64,000 nt of DNA from Branchiostoma lanceolatum (GCF_035083965.1 NC_089740.1:6011552-6075551); one strand, 5' to 3'; counted from the first letter of the stretch, positions 25,101 to 37,897 are shown. Notes: generated from the sequence alone by a model not told the origin. Numbers and translations: made by a program.

Positions 25101-25525
25101 TGGACAAAATACAAATCAGATGAAAATTCTGTGTAAATAATCTTTAATTTGAATAACTCCTTCCACCATGATAAATAATACCTGGAAGATGATATGAAGA
25201 CTGAAGATCTTCTAATCAGGGACAACTGTCCAGTAATATAAATGAATATAAATGAAACTGGACAGATGAGATAGAACTACTAACAGCAAAGCGACCCCCT
25301 TTCCTCATTTAAGTAAACTACTTCTATAATGATTGATAGACTGAAAGGAATTAGGGGTTGTTTCCTACCTTTTTCGTAACTGCAAGAACTATTTTGTTAG
25401 GATTTCTCAGTTTAGAGATGATGTGCAAGCAAACAATTCCCCCCCCCCCCCAATATTCCCAAAATAACCAATCCTGCACTGTAGGGTTGGCAGAATGCCT
25501 CAAGTTTGATCCCAACAAACAGGTA

Positions 25526-28500
25526 CTATCTTGTGTCTTGTGTTTTCGTGTCTCGTGTTTTCTTGTCCCGTGTTCTTCTGGGTCGCGGTGGTTTCAGTGT
25601 GGCGTTGTCGACCAGCACTCCGCTATCCTTACGTATCCTCAGCTCTGGAAAAAGAGAAGACTCAGTTACAATGCCTTACCTCACAAGCCTGTTCATAGGG
25701 GTCCTTTGGTCTCTACCAGACTAACCGCGTCGGAAATAGAGAGAACATTTGCCGGGGGACTTTGGCCATGGATGATAACATTCCCATCCGCAGTCAGTCT
25801 GTCTTATGTCGGCGAGAAAAAAGGCAATAAAATTAATCCGCTCATTTCCTGAACAAAGGCGGTAGCTTTGGAGGTGAGATAATTAGGCCATAAATCAATT
25901 AGGGCACGACCAGCAGACTGTAGCTTTTTCAGTTACTCTCGGCAGACTAACTATTCTAAGTGATGTTTTGGCCCTTATAAACCCACTAAAAATGTCTAAA
26001 AATCTTCTTAAATTAACGTTAAAACCTAAAGTTAATAGTAGAAACATCGTCTGCCGCTGATCACGGCTTGGGCGTGCGGCTTGGGCATGCGGTTTGTAGG
26101 CTCTACCAGCCTCCGCGGGTCGCTGGGAAAATAGTAGAAATTGACCAAAATAGAGTCAATGAAGGGAGTCGGCTACGGAGACGGCCAGTCTAGGGTTGCC
26201 TATTGGACCCTCTCTCCGTAGCCGACTCCCTTCATACAATTGACTCTATTTGGCCAATTTCTACTATTTTCCCAGCGACCCGCGGAGCCTGGTAGAGGCT
26301 AGGGGTCCTTCACAGTGTTCCTTGAGTGCTTTAAACCTTACAGCATAGGCTGTAGGCCTCGGAGGGAGTGTTTGTACTATACGTATATATACCGGAATAT
26401 CAGCAAAAGCGGGTGTTATTGGCAAAAGCGGGTGGGCGGATGCCGAAGTTATCCGAAAGCCTTCGGGGCTCAACGGCGGCAAAGGTGCCAAGCAAATCAA
26501 GACGTACCGTACAGTGGTCGTCGAAAATTTGCAGGTACGTGTTTTGTTGCCTTTCTAAAGTTACTGATTGAAGAATATTCTAGTAACTGGTAATCACACG
26601 TGACTGATGAATCTCTTCAATTAAAAGCATGTTTTACTCACCGTATCTGCCTGCTTGGTTCATTTCCGCCTGTACGACCACGTGTCTCATGTACACGGCA
26701 GTGTCTTCCGCAACTTTCACCAACTGTCATAACAGCAACAAAACATATTTTCAAAGGGCGTCAAATATTCTTCCTTTTGGACAAACTACAGGTAAACTGA
26801 ATATCAAGAGTTATGTTCAACTTGATTCTTCTTTCCTTTTGACATTTTTCAACTTTTTATGCACTGGTATCTAAGATATTTCCAGGAAAAATTGAGTCAA
26901 GTGGAAAAAGAGAAAAATATAAAGATGTGTAATGAAGTACAGGGGTTGGTAACCATACGATCGGGACCTCCTAGGTATCTCTATGGCACTGGAAGTGTTT
27001 TCCGCCAACCAAGTTCATTAGCGCATGCCAGGGAATTCTTAGGGGGTTGGCTTCAAATATGGGACGGCAGTAATTAGAAAGGCCAGCTTGAAAAATAGGC
27101 TGTAACTTAGTGTAAGAAAAAGACCAATGGTAATACAGTAGTAGAACTGCGGATGGCAAAACATCCCACTGCGAGCCCGTTGAGAATGGTAGCCCGGCTA
27201 CTAGTTAGATGAGGGAATTTGGGAGGGGGGGGTGCACTACCAGGTTCTGTATTAAATGTATCTATCATAGTATGAGAGTATGATAGTCAACAGTGATTTT
27301 TCAGGAGAAAGTTGAAAACAATGCTGAATAAAAACAACTCATCTCTGACCTCCTCAATTTTGCTCTGGTCTGTTTCTGTTTGGTTTTTCTGGAACTCCTG
27401 GTTAATTCTCTGTCGAGCAGCTGAAATATTAAAGAAAAACATGGAATTATAGTTAAGATTAACAAAATTTACCGTATCTTAGTCTTACTGTGTATTTGCA
27501 AAAGCTCTGATTTTGTAACGGGGTAACCTAAGTTACATTAGATGAAAACACAATCATTTACAATTTTACAAAAACAAGCTATAAACATATTGCCATGACA
27601 GGATGTCCCTGTCAATAGTGAAAAATGTGTTATTGACAGGATGTGCAGGTATAAGTGAATCACTATATCCCATTCAATGACATGCTGTAATGGCTCGTTT
27701 ACAGGCTATTAGCTAGCAGGGCATTAACGTGTCTTTTGGACGCCCTACACTAAGAAACAAAAGAATTAGAGGCCCAGTCCTTTTGCTAGGGACACCCAGA
27801 TCTAGAGGACACCATGTTTTCCTGGTAATTACATACACATGTACATGTATTCCCTACATGCACACACTGCCACCGTTGTTTTTTCCTCATACCAGACACC
27901 CAGACAGCATGAAAATTGATTGACATGCAACTTAGCTACCAGGTAATTGTTAATCCATAGAGCCCATTGGAGAAGTCTGCCCCCCCCCCCCCCCCCCCCA
28001 TTTTTGGACACCCTGTCTATAAATGCTAGCTAAAAGCCTGCTCGCTTAGTAATGTGTACGCCTGCCGAACACAGTGGCGGCGGCACAGGGGGGGCAAGGG
28101 GGGCGGCTGCCCCCCCGAAAAATATGTTGGGGGGGCGTCGCCCCCCCAAAAATCAAGCTGAAACTCTTGTGAATCTTTTCACTAACAGAGATTTTCTTAA
28201 CTTAGTTTACTCTACCAGCAAAATTTGTCTCTCAAAATGCAGGAAATAGCGTTTCAGCGTGTCAAGAGTTCAAAATTTTCTCCGACGTACGTTAGCATAC
28301 TAGGATTGTTGCGCCCTAGGATTGTTGCGCCGCCGGCATATCTGTCGGGACGGCGTCACCCTCCAAAGCTCATGCTGAAACCCTTCTGTCTTTGTTCAAT
28401 CTATCAGCAAAATTTGCCTCTCGCAATCGAGGAAAAAGCATTTCAGGGCGTCAAGATTTCAACATTTTCCCGGAGGAGAACGTTGCCGCCAGCGAAAAAT

Positions 28501-29410
28501 ATGTCGGGGGGGCTCGAGTGCGTCGCACCCCAAAACTCAAGTTGAAACCTGTCTGTATTTTTTCACATATAGAGATGTCATTAACCTTTTTAGCTTACTT
28601 TGTCAGAAAATTTTGCCCCTCAAAACTCAGGAAACAGCGTTTCAATGGGTCAAATTTTTAAAGTTTTCAATGTCGCGCTCCAGCGGAAAAATCATATGTT
28701 GGGAGGGCGTCGTCCAACATGAACTCAAGCTGAAACCCTTCTGTATTTTTTTTTAACATATAGAGATTCATTAAATTTAGATTACTTTACCATCAAAATT
28801 TGCCCCTCAGAATGCAGGAAATAGCATTTCAGAGGGTCTAGACTTCAAAATTTCCCGGGGGAGCATACCCCCGGACCCCCCTAGTATTGTCGCGCCTTCG
28901 GCGCGACGCCTCGCGCCTTCGGCGCTCATCTTAGTGACAGTGCATCTCAACTATTCTGGCCCCCCCATTCAAAATTTCGTGCCGCCGCCTCTGGAACAGG
29001 AAACCCAAGTTGAAGGAACATCCTGTCAATAGTCTCGACCTAAATATACATGTCCTACTGTAACTGTTATATAAATTGTATTTTACGGATTAAGTAATAA
29101 TTTGAGAACCGCTGCCCCTACCTTCCAATGCGGCGGTGTCTCCCTTAAACACGTCTTTCCTTGCTCTGTGTAGAGCTCGGAAGCTGGCAAGTACCTGGCA
29201 AAACAAATATATCATACATACGATCATTTTCCAAAGGGAGCTATTATGACGGTGATGTCCTTCATAACAAGGTATTACCCCCCTCCCTCCCCCTGAAACG
29301 TCGCTATAAAAGCCAAAATATCAAAATGTGGACGATACACCATAGTTTATCAAACGTTTCAAGTGCAAAAAAGTATCAGTTCAACGGTGAATCACCTTTG
29401 AACGAAGCAT
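25526..29410 (-). CDS. LYRM7: LYRM7, complex III assembly factor (LYR motif), 5 exons
   Basis: Mitochondrial matrix chaperone that holds the Rieske iron-sulfur protein before insertion into complex III (family knowledge). Minus-strand exons: 29396-29410, 29122-29194, 27350-27420, 26642-26723, 25526-25644. All are GT-AG and phases join to 119 residues; human is about 104. The start reads MLRSKVLASFRALHRARKDV, matching the family's KVLQLFKTLHRTRQ; exon 3 matches its AARIKINEEF block. The first exon codes only five residues. The C-terminus is extended by three five-residue repeats of the form (R/K)T(R/Q)D(K/T), a 15-bp in-frame minisatellite. A YY1-type site lies about 70 bp upstream. The hAT-like element at 28072 sits in intron 2. 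I found no convincing AATAAA close behind the stop; ATTAAA at 25143-25148 is one candidate. Confidence 0.88.
26097..26301. mobile_element. 205-bp palindromic MITE
   Basis: Long inverted arms with ends TAGGCTCTACCAGCCTCCG and CGGAGCCTGGTAGAGGCTA. In LYRM7 intron 4. A half copy lies at 30743-30800. Confidence 0.85.
28072..28993. mobile_element. 922-bp hAT-like non-autonomous element
   Basis: Ends CAGTGGCGGCGGCAC and GTGCCGCCGCCTCTG are inverted repeats with one mismatch, and GAACA flanks both sides (28067-28071, 28994-28998). The interior is four or five degenerate units holding ATGTTGGGGGGGCGTCG and GCAGGAAATAGC motifs. No transposase frame. Confidence 0.8.
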
Positions 29411-31001
29411 CTTCCTCGGATTTGTGTTGAATCCGTCTAAAATTGAGAGAAAAACAAATCGCCCTCACGTCGACATGGGCGCCGCCATCTTGATGGTTGT
29501 CAAGCGCCATCTGGCAGTTAAGGTAATAACTGCAGTCACTGACCTTCGAATGTGCATTTATGAGTAAGATCGCTAATCTGAGAATGTCGTTTTTGATCCA
29601 TCAACAGGTAAGCCGACTGATAGGAATAGCTAGGTGTCGCTTTTGATCCATCATGATTGACCTGATCGGCTAGCTTGTAAAAATATGGGTAAACCAACTT
29701 AAAATGCCAAATAATATAGATATCTTAATGTTTATATTATTTGGCAAGGAGACAATATAACTCTTATTCAGAGTGTAACGTTACACCATTCCATTCACAG
29801 AAGTGTTGAAGGGTTGATATTTCTTTTACAAATGATATAAATAATAAACACGCTAGGGTGTATGGAAATATAAAAGATTGTGTATTCATGTAGCGGTAGT
29901 TTACAAGATTGGTATTCATATCTAAAGCCTCAAAAGTTGTAGTTTTTTATTTCTCTTTCTGTTTTTCTGTTGTATTGTAATGTTACGTACTGTATGTTGG
30001 ACCGGTATGGTCAGTTGTCGGGCCGGTTTAAAGACCCCTCGTCACGGCACCTCCAAATGACCTTTGGGCTTTCGTTTGACCACTCCATTTCGTCTGCAGG
30101 TGTTTTTCCAACTTCGTTAAATGATCAATCTAAAGATCACATTTTCTTCTGCTATACTCAGAAAACTTACTAGACACCTGTTTTTGTTGTTTTGCTGAGA
30201 GAGAGAGAGGGTGAAGAGAGGGAGAGAGAGAGAGAGAGGGATCTAGAGAGAGATGTCTTCTGAGAAGTTGTTTGCTGCAGGCTAATACATGTAATTGGGG
30301 CAGGTATACCGTAGTTACTTTATTCGGCCTTTTCCCTTTTGTGAGGAGAAGCGCACCAGCAGTATATTTGTCTACCAAACGTCACGGGTTCTGGAGTTTC
30401 TGACTTTCTTAGCTCACCAAGACAACTTGAACAACGTTTCTGAGATCGTCCACTGTTGCTGAGCGGTGAGTTTTACCATTTTTTCAATGATATAGACGGG
30501 TTGTCTGCCTGATTTATGTGAAAATGTAAGACGTGGTGACCCAAATAACAGTTACTCAAGAAACTGGATATGATTTTGGAAACGGTCAAACGTCACTTCA
30601 AGGAGCATCCACTATATATACTTTTCGTCATGCAGTGACTCTGAGCAAGATTTGTCGAAAGGTGATAACTTTTCTAGGTTCATAGAGCGATCTATAGGTC
30701 GCAAACAGTATTGTCGGACCAACTCCTCTGGCATGTTATCCGTCTATTTGGCCAATTTCTACTATTTCTCCAGCGACTTGTGGAGCCTCGTAGAGGCTCG
30801 GGTCCGGACTCAGTCAGGCTAGCCGTTTGAGGGAACGAAAAATAAAAAGTGTACATGTATATCAAGAAATATACACAAATATATGTGCTCATGGCTAATT
30901 TTCTTGTTTTGCGTTTGGTGTGTTCTGTTGTTTTTTACTTCATACTTTTCGTTGATTTCGGGTTATGGAAATGTGACTCATATTAAACATAACCTGGCAT
31001 T

Positions 31002-31042
<41 letters not shown>

Positions 31043-31473
31043 GAAAGAGAAAGATTGGAGAGAGATTGAAGAGAGAAGGAGGGATAGAGAGGGAAAGGAC
31101 ATCTAATTTGTATGACATACTTGTTTATTAATTGACAATCCTAATTGCAACAGGTATACCGTAGTTTCGGGTTGAATGCGTTCTTCTTCATTCACTCTTT
31201 CCGTTGTGCAAATCGTACGTAATTTTTACATTCAAAAATAATTGCTGCTTGTCACATACTGTAAACCGCAAGAACTTTTTTTTCTGTTTCTTCCAGGTCT
31301 TCCTTCTATTAAAGACAGTGCCACGGGAAGTTGTGATTGAACATCGCACTGGGAATTCTTACAACAACCCGTGCAACAGCGCCTCCTAGCGTGCAAAACC
31401 TTCAGGAGAACAACTCCAGCAATATTACGGACTCGTGTACGCTGACAGATTCTTGTATCCGCACTTCTGCAGT
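29411..31473. other. LYRM7 to GT10 spacer
   Basis: Holds the LYRM7 promoter, GA repeats at about 30197-30260 and 30998-31060, a half MITE at 30743, and splice-like signals (GAGCG before GTGAGT at 30465; TTTCTTCCAG ending 31295) that could bound 5' UTR exons of the GT10 gene. Confidence 0.4.
29481..29491 (-). promoter_or_regulatory. YY1-type site upstream of LYRM7
   Basis: Minus strand reads AAGATGGCGGC, about 70 bp before the LYRM7 start. The ATG inside would open a seven-codon upstream frame ending in TGA if it is transcribed. Confidence 0.5.
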
Positions 31474-32807
31474 ATGGTGCGTGTAAATAATCCAAAAAAG
31501 CCAGGACGCTTTACATTATCTATTTTCATGCTCACGTGTGTGATATACCTCGTATACTATACATCGCTGCGGCCGGCAACCTCAAATCAAGTTGCTCAAA
31601 AGAGAAACACAGAGCCGGGCTTTGGAGGAGTCCACAGAGAGATGTCCATGATCGAAAAGGCGAGTGCAATCCAGCGTTCGGCACTTCCCCGCTACGATCA
31701 CTTTATCAAGTCCTTCTCTGAAGACTTCTCCTCAAGATTTTATTCCGTCTGGACCGAAGACACCCCTCCGCAAGCGAGGAAGACACGGGAAAACACGAAA
31801 GTTGTTTTTTGGAACTCGCCTCCGGCATGGAGGCCTTTTGTCCATCTATGCCTCAGTGTGTTCTAACGACTGATCGCGCAAAACACGAAGACGCCGATGC
31901 CATACTCTTCTGGTTCAAGTCACTTCCACACGTCTACAAGAAAGACTTCTTCCCCCACAGACACGTCCTACAAACCAGCACTGGATATATTATGTAAAAG
32001 ACTGTCCCCATTTTACAAGAGATACCGACTTTGTTTCTTACGGGGGCGTTTTTAACTGGACAATGTCGTATAGAAACGACTCCGACGTTTTAGCACATTG
32101 GGGGCATATTACTCTACCGTATAACGAACTTGCTAAACGCCCAGACCCCCCAAACAGAAATTACGCAAAAGAGAAAGGTAAACTGGTTATATGGTATGTC
32201 AGCCATTGTTATAAATATATGTCTCGGTTTCCCTACGCAAGAGAATTAGTGAAGTATATAGATGTGGACGTGTTTGGGCGATGTGGAAATGTCAATAAGA
32301 CCTGTCCACGAAACGATGGGAAATGTTTTAGGGAACACATACGGCAGTACAAATTCTACCTTGCGTTTGAAGATTTCAAGTGGGTAGACTATATAACGGA
32401 GAAGTACTGGGATAACTCCCTCAAAAATGATGTCATACCGGTTGTTTTGGGAGCGCCTAAGAGTTCTTTCGAAAGACTAACTCCACCGAACTCTTACATA
32501 CACGTAGATGACTTTGATTCTCCCGAAGCGTTGGCGAACTACTTGAAATTCCTGGACCAAAATGATGAAGAATATAACCGATACTTTGCTTGGAAAACTC
32601 AACCTCCTACCCCCCCCCCCCCTCCCCAGTCTATTCGAAGGGGATTTGTGTGAGCTTTGTAAACAACTTTCGCGAGTGTCCCCGACGGAAAGAAAGGTTT
32701 ATACAGACATTGATAGGTGGTGGAGGGGTAGAAACTATGAGATGTGTGAACCGTTAGTATATATGGGCACATTTATGAACCCTGAGAATGATGCGCATTT
32801 CAACTAA
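31474..32807 (+). pseudogene. Alpha-1,3-fucosyltransferase-like GT10 gene, frame broken three times
   Basis: GT10 enzymes transfer fucose from GDP-fucose to glycans in the Golgi. The ATG at 31474 begins a short basic tail and a membrane anchor (FTLSIFMLTCVIYLVYY), as in type II Golgi enzymes. Recognisable blocks follow in three frames: KVVFWNSPPAW, then CPSMPQCVLTTDR, then FNWTMSYRNDSD, the donor-binding block YKFYLAFED plus DYITEKYW and VIPVVLG, then FEGDLCELC near the end. Frame changes fall near 31830, near 31970 and in a poly-C run at about 32611-32630. The last could be a sequencing error; the first two have no such excuse. The coding region is otherwise one exon, as usual in this family. 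The usual FENS of the donor block reads FEDF. Pseudogene is the simplest call; assembly error is the alternative. Confidence 0.72.
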
Positions 32808-32929
32808 TGGATAATCATAATAATTCAAATGAATTATGACTAGTAAAGAGCTATTGTCCCAACCCAAGGTGTATATAGTGACATAAGCTTTCTCAAGTTT
32901 CTTCCCACACTAGATGGTGCATAGGGCAG

Positions 32930-33075
32930 TGCACATCTCCGTTTCAGTAGCCCTTGGGCCACACAACTTTGTGCAATCACTACAGCAGGGGGCTAGTCCA
33001 CTGGTAGTGGTGTGTGTTTAACTCCCATACTCTTTTCCAAATAATGAGTGCTAAGCAGAGAAAGCAGTATGTACC
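32930..33075 (+). mobile_element. SINE fragment
   Basis: GCAGGGGGCTAGTCC...AATGAGTGCTAAGCAG is shared with the repeat at 49745-49930. Confidence 0.5.
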
Positions 33076-33671
33076 ATTGTTAAAAATTGTCCACCCATCT
33101 GCTTGGAGATAAGACTTCCGTACACTTATACTTAGTACTATATTACATAATATTATACTATGTTACATTTATACTCAAGTTATGGGTGAATTGTCCACAT
33201 TTATATCATACTATACCGGATTCTGAACTATGCAATGCTATACGGTATTTCAATTACATTTATATCAACTATAGTTAACAAACCTATGGTGAGTGGACTA
33301 TTCCAATAATATGACATTTTTTGTGTAATTATTTTTGATAAATATTTAGGGATTGATGTGTTATTAAGAATGTAGTATCATATTTGTTGATGACTACCTA
33401 GTTTAGTAAGTTATATTTTGGTACAGCGGAATATCAAAACTGTCTATACAATAAATATAGGGATGAATTTTAAACAGTTACTAAGGAGGGGAAATCTATG
33501 GTTGTCAGGTGAAAAATCGAAATTGAAAATACATTATGTATTTGTACATTGTATCTTCGTAATGCTGTGTCTTGCCTTATTTTTCAATCTAGTCTATAGT
33601 GTGTACTAAAAAAAAGCAGGTACAGGCCTTTACCCAAACAAGTTTAGCCACTTATTTGTAAATTATACATG

Positions 33672-33966
33672 TAGGTTTAGTGGCATGGATAACAGAGTCG
33701 TTAGGCAAGCAGACACCGGATCAAAAAGTCATAGGTTTGATTCCTGGCTAGACATTGTGTCCTTGGGAAAGGCACTTAACATGCCTTTTCTCACTCCATC
33801 CTGGTGTAAAAATTGGTACCTGACTTCGGATGGGGAGGTAAAAGGCAATGGAAGGAGAGGAATGGGCTCTGCCTTCCAATATCGTGCCCTAGACACAGTG
33901 GATAACAACCCACTGTCCCTACAGCCTCAAAAAGGCTATGGGACCTTTACCTTTATGCCTACCTAA
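33672..33966 (+). mobile_element. tRNA-derived SINE copy
   Basis: Decayed head (TAGGTTTGATTCCTGGC) and the full common body, between the GT10 and PSMB4 genes. Confidence 0.75.
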
Positions 33967-34050
33967 ATTCTAATTATACCACAATTTTAATTATACCACA
34001 CATTTTAGTCACTGACACAATTACACGAAACTTTGACTTCTCAACATTTC

Positions 34051-34056
34051 TTTATT
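34051..34056 (-). terminator. PSMB4 polyadenylation signal
   Basis: AATAAA on the minus strand about 120 bp after the proposed stop; it supports the 13-nt last coding exon. Confidence 0.65.
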
Positions 34057-34176
34057 ACTTCATATTGAAACTTCCCACTATGTCCACGAGTCAGAAAGTA
34101 TAGTCAACGTTACTACTCTATCATATACTTAGATGAAATTTCATTCGGTTTCATTTTCGGTCAACACAGAAAAGTA

Positions 34177-37100
34177 CTACATGATATACCTGCGAGGAAG
34201 AGGAACTGAATGTTAAGACGTTTGTACCAAGGAGACTCTTTCGTTATCAAATATTTCTTAAAGGATAAGGTTACAGGTTTACATAAGAAAGTATCATGTG
34301 CTCGGTGTTGTACACTGCAACACTGTCTTCAGGATGTTGTATCTTCACTCGTATCCCCTACAAGAGCAGAGAAAATATTAAAAATTAAACATAAGAAGAA
34401 GACAAAGGAACGACATTCAATGGAGAGAAACAGCAAATGTTGTCATCTGGCTTTGGCCAAATTATTCTTATCTAAAACTATTTTCTTTCAACTAAAAGTC
34501 TTCTCCAAGACACAAGACAGAAACACAAATAAACAATTAACTATGCAGATGAGATGGTATGTTTAGACTTCAGGTATTAGGTTGACAGCCTGCTTTCAAG
34601 ATGATCTCATATCAAAGATGGTGCTGATTCTTTTAAAATTTGATTTCTGAGCCAGCTTCTGGCTATAGAGTATATTTGCCAGGGTAGTTTAGTGACCAAA
34701 AGGTTTCAATACCCAGTGCAAGTGTAACATTCCCGTGGACTGACTTAGATTTTGACAATAACATATCAGTAAATGTAAGTAATATATCAGTAACTGTAAT
34801 TAATCTCCAGTATTACTTACTTGATGAGATGTGCGATGCTCCAGTTGGCCTCTGCTGACCTCGGCTTTAGGATCTCCACTCCTGCCTCTGTCACTATCGC
34901 AAACTCAAACTACACAGGAAACGACAAAATACACATCTCTCTATTAACTTCAGCAAGTTACTAGAAACTGTTACAGTTCTGAAACCAGAGGGACTGTTGG
35001 AAAACTAGCATGTCTTCATGGTCATGTTCTAGTTCAAGAGTTTGCTTTGAATCCAAAAACAAATCGTGTTAAGTTTGCAGGGACTTAATTTTGCTTAAGG
35101 AGGAGAAAGGCAGGCTTCGAACTTGAAACAATGACAGAGCACATTTGTAGTACATGTATGATGAGTTCGCGGCAAGCTCTCCCCACAAACAAAAAAATGA
35201 CGACAAAAATTTCATGATCTACGGTGATAGCCTACCTTGTTAAAGGACCGGGCATCCCTGTAGAACAAGACCTTCAGACATTTTTCCAGTAACGCCAGGG
35301 CCTCCGCCTGGGACATGTTCGGCTTCTTCTCCAGGGCATCTCTTAGAAGTGGCTGCAAGGAGAAAACAAGAAATCCAAGATCTCATACCTCCGTGAAATA
35401 TTTTTGTAAATTTCTTGATTTATTCGTTGTTGTGAATTTCTTACTAATTCTGTCTATGCATTTTCCTGCCTTCCTGGGCCAAGTTTGTGGCACCAACTTT
35501 GGACCCAGGGCAAACCAGCCCTCCAATCCTGCAAGTCTCCAGTTACACCATCTTCCACCTCACATCCTGTCACTCTAAAATATTCAAATAAATAGGGACA
35601 CACACAAAAAAGACTGAAAACAATACCTCCCTTTTCATGGAGGTAAAAACATCTGACTTTTCAGCAATGTTGACTTCCATATTTGATATATTGCTCTTAA
35701 AAATCACACTCATGTACTACATGTGTATTATTAATATTTTTCATTTTAGATAAATAACAGTTTCTCTTTTATGAATAACTGTAACAAATAGCAGTGCAGC
35801 TATACTGATAGCATAATAATGTATAAAGCTGAAGGTGTATAAGTGAAATTGTTCCCTACCTGTGCCATATATGCCCCCATGCCTGTTGCTATTGTAGGTG
35901 CTTCGTAGGCAACTCCTATCTTGTCTACATAGCCCAGGAACCTGTGGATAATGTTCAACAATGTCAGCAAATTGACAGCAATGAAAAATCATGACATGTC
36001 CAACTTTAGCATTTCCTGTATCAGTGCATGTACCTGCATGTTTTTAACAGGATACTGTATTTCTATTTATATCATACCTGGACCAGAATAACGTTAAATA
36101 CAGGTGTTCCAGACCGGTCCATATTTAACAGTATTACATGGGCTTCGAAGTTGTATTGCATGGGCTCCCATCGAATGATTCAAACATATATATATAATAC
36201 AACATATATATATATATAATACAACAGTATTCCGTATCACCCAAGACACCAGCCTAATTAAGCTGACTGGAAAAACTGTGAAACTAAAACCACAGCAAAC
36301 ATTTCATGAACTCACAATACTGTCAATTCATTTAAATACTAAAAGTCTAAATGAATACATATGTAGATTAATCCTGAAACTAGCTCCAGAAAAAGAGGAT
36401 AAAAACTCACGGCTCTCCGTTGTGGAATCCACCAATGACCATCTGGTTCCAGAGCGGGTTGAACCGTGTTCTACGGTTGTACATCACACGCGTCAACCAC
36501 GAGAAGATGGCCTTAGGCGAGAAGGAGTGGCCGTCGCCTAGCAACTCGTCATCAATGCTGGAAGTTGGAGAAATATTGTAACAAATTACAAAAATTTGTG
36601 GTGAGCTTCTGTACTAAAGTAAAGATCTCAAAATATACATGTAATTGTACCAGTATGTAAAAATACAGATACAGGTACACTTATTTCTAATGTTCTGGTC
36701 TGGACCTAACCAATTTCTAAAGGTACAGCTTGCAAGTCTCAAAGCAGATGTTGTGAGGATTTTGAAAATCATAACATTTCCCTAGATACCCGTTTCTGTG
36801 ACAAAATCATCTGCTTTGAGTGTCACATAAACAGACCTCCAGGAAAACGTACAGTATAATGATCTTAACCTCCAAACATCTGCTTGGAGACTAACAGCTT
36901 CCTCACTCACATTTCAGCCTCCAAATATCTGCTTGAAGGCTAACAGCTTGTTCACTAATATTTTAGCCACCAAACATCTGCTTGGAGGCTAACAGCTTGC
37001 ACACTCACATTTTTTGATCCAGGACTTCCTTGAGGAACTGGTAGTCAGCGTAGTCGCCTGCCCCGGCAAGGACCGTCGTGTTGTTGACCTTCATGACGCG

Positions 37101-37897
37101 GGAGATGTTACGATACCGTGCCAGTGAACCGTAGGAGCCGAGCATGTCGGCCGCTACCACCACTCCGCCGTCAAACTTCACCCCCAACACAGAGGTGCCC
37201 ATGGTCATGGGATGCCTGCAAATAAACAAACAAAGTGTTATTTTGATGGAGATTGTGCCCATGTATTATAGCCTGTGTGCGTGCATATACTGGGCCATCG
37301 GCTTTATGGCCCCATCTGAAATGTTGAACGCAACCCCAAACTCCCAAGCCAGAGGGGGATTGAACCGCAAAACTTGATCCATATAGCAGGGCAACTGGAT
37401 CACTATAATTTAGTTTATCCTGTAAGAATAAGCAAAATTTTCAGTGTGCTAAAATCTTAAAAAATGATTCATACCTGGCCAAAGAACAAATTTATATTTA
37501 CTTTCATGGAGAATTTTCGAAATAAAAATATTTATGTCTTTGCAAGCCACCTGACAACAGCTGAACGGTTAAAGAAACTCGCACAGAGGTAAAACACCAG
37601 TTTATTTTTTGCTTCTGTCACGTAACTCTTTGAAATACACTGGCAAGTATTTGATTCCTATGTGTGGGGAGGGGGGCGCATGCTGAATCATTGTCATGCA
37701 CCAAAACACGAAGATTTCAAATCCTCCTACCAGCCTTCACGCTAACTCAATCTCGCCAATGTTTTGCATACTCACAGCGTATGCTTGGTAGGTCCATGCT
37801 GCGGGGTTGTTGTCCCGCCAGGCGTCCGGTAAAACCCGCCAGGGCTCGGGCCGTTTCCCCAAAGTTCACCAGAAAATCCAAACTGTTCAGCAGCCAT
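34177..37897 (-). CDS. PSMB4: PSMB4, 20S proteasome subunit beta type-4 (beta-7), 7 exons
   Basis: Non-catalytic beta-ring subunit of the 20S proteasome. Minus-strand exons: 37776-37897, 37009-37215, 36411-36557, 35860-35941, 35236-35352, 34821-34909, 34177-34189. Phases join to 258 residues (human 264). Seen: a short propeptide, then [27 protein letters not shown] and [10 protein letters not shown] in exon 2, [11 protein letters not shown] in exon 3, [15 protein letters not shown] in exon 4, [10 protein letters not shown] in exon 5 and [11 protein letters not shown] in exon 6. The last coding exon adds only four residues (KYIM, the Lys codon split) after a good polypyrimidine tract; this join is the least certain. 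AATAAA follows about 120 bp downstream. It is head to head with MNS1, starts 285 bp apart. The donor of exon 2 lies in a 49-bp tandem repeat. Confidence 0.94.
36862..37015 (-). repeat. 49-bp tandem repeat crossing the PSMB4 exon 2 donor
   Basis: Three units on the minus strand, each with AAGCTGTTAG and CCAAGCAGAT. The true donor is at 37008; an equal GAAAT-GTGAGTG occurs at 36910, 98 bp (two units) away. The middle unit has lost the GT. Confidence 0.85.

Noticed and set aside
34210-34566. 118-codon Lys-rich plus-strand frame
   Set aside because: It lies in PSMB4 intron 6, antisense, with no recognisable family or splice sites.
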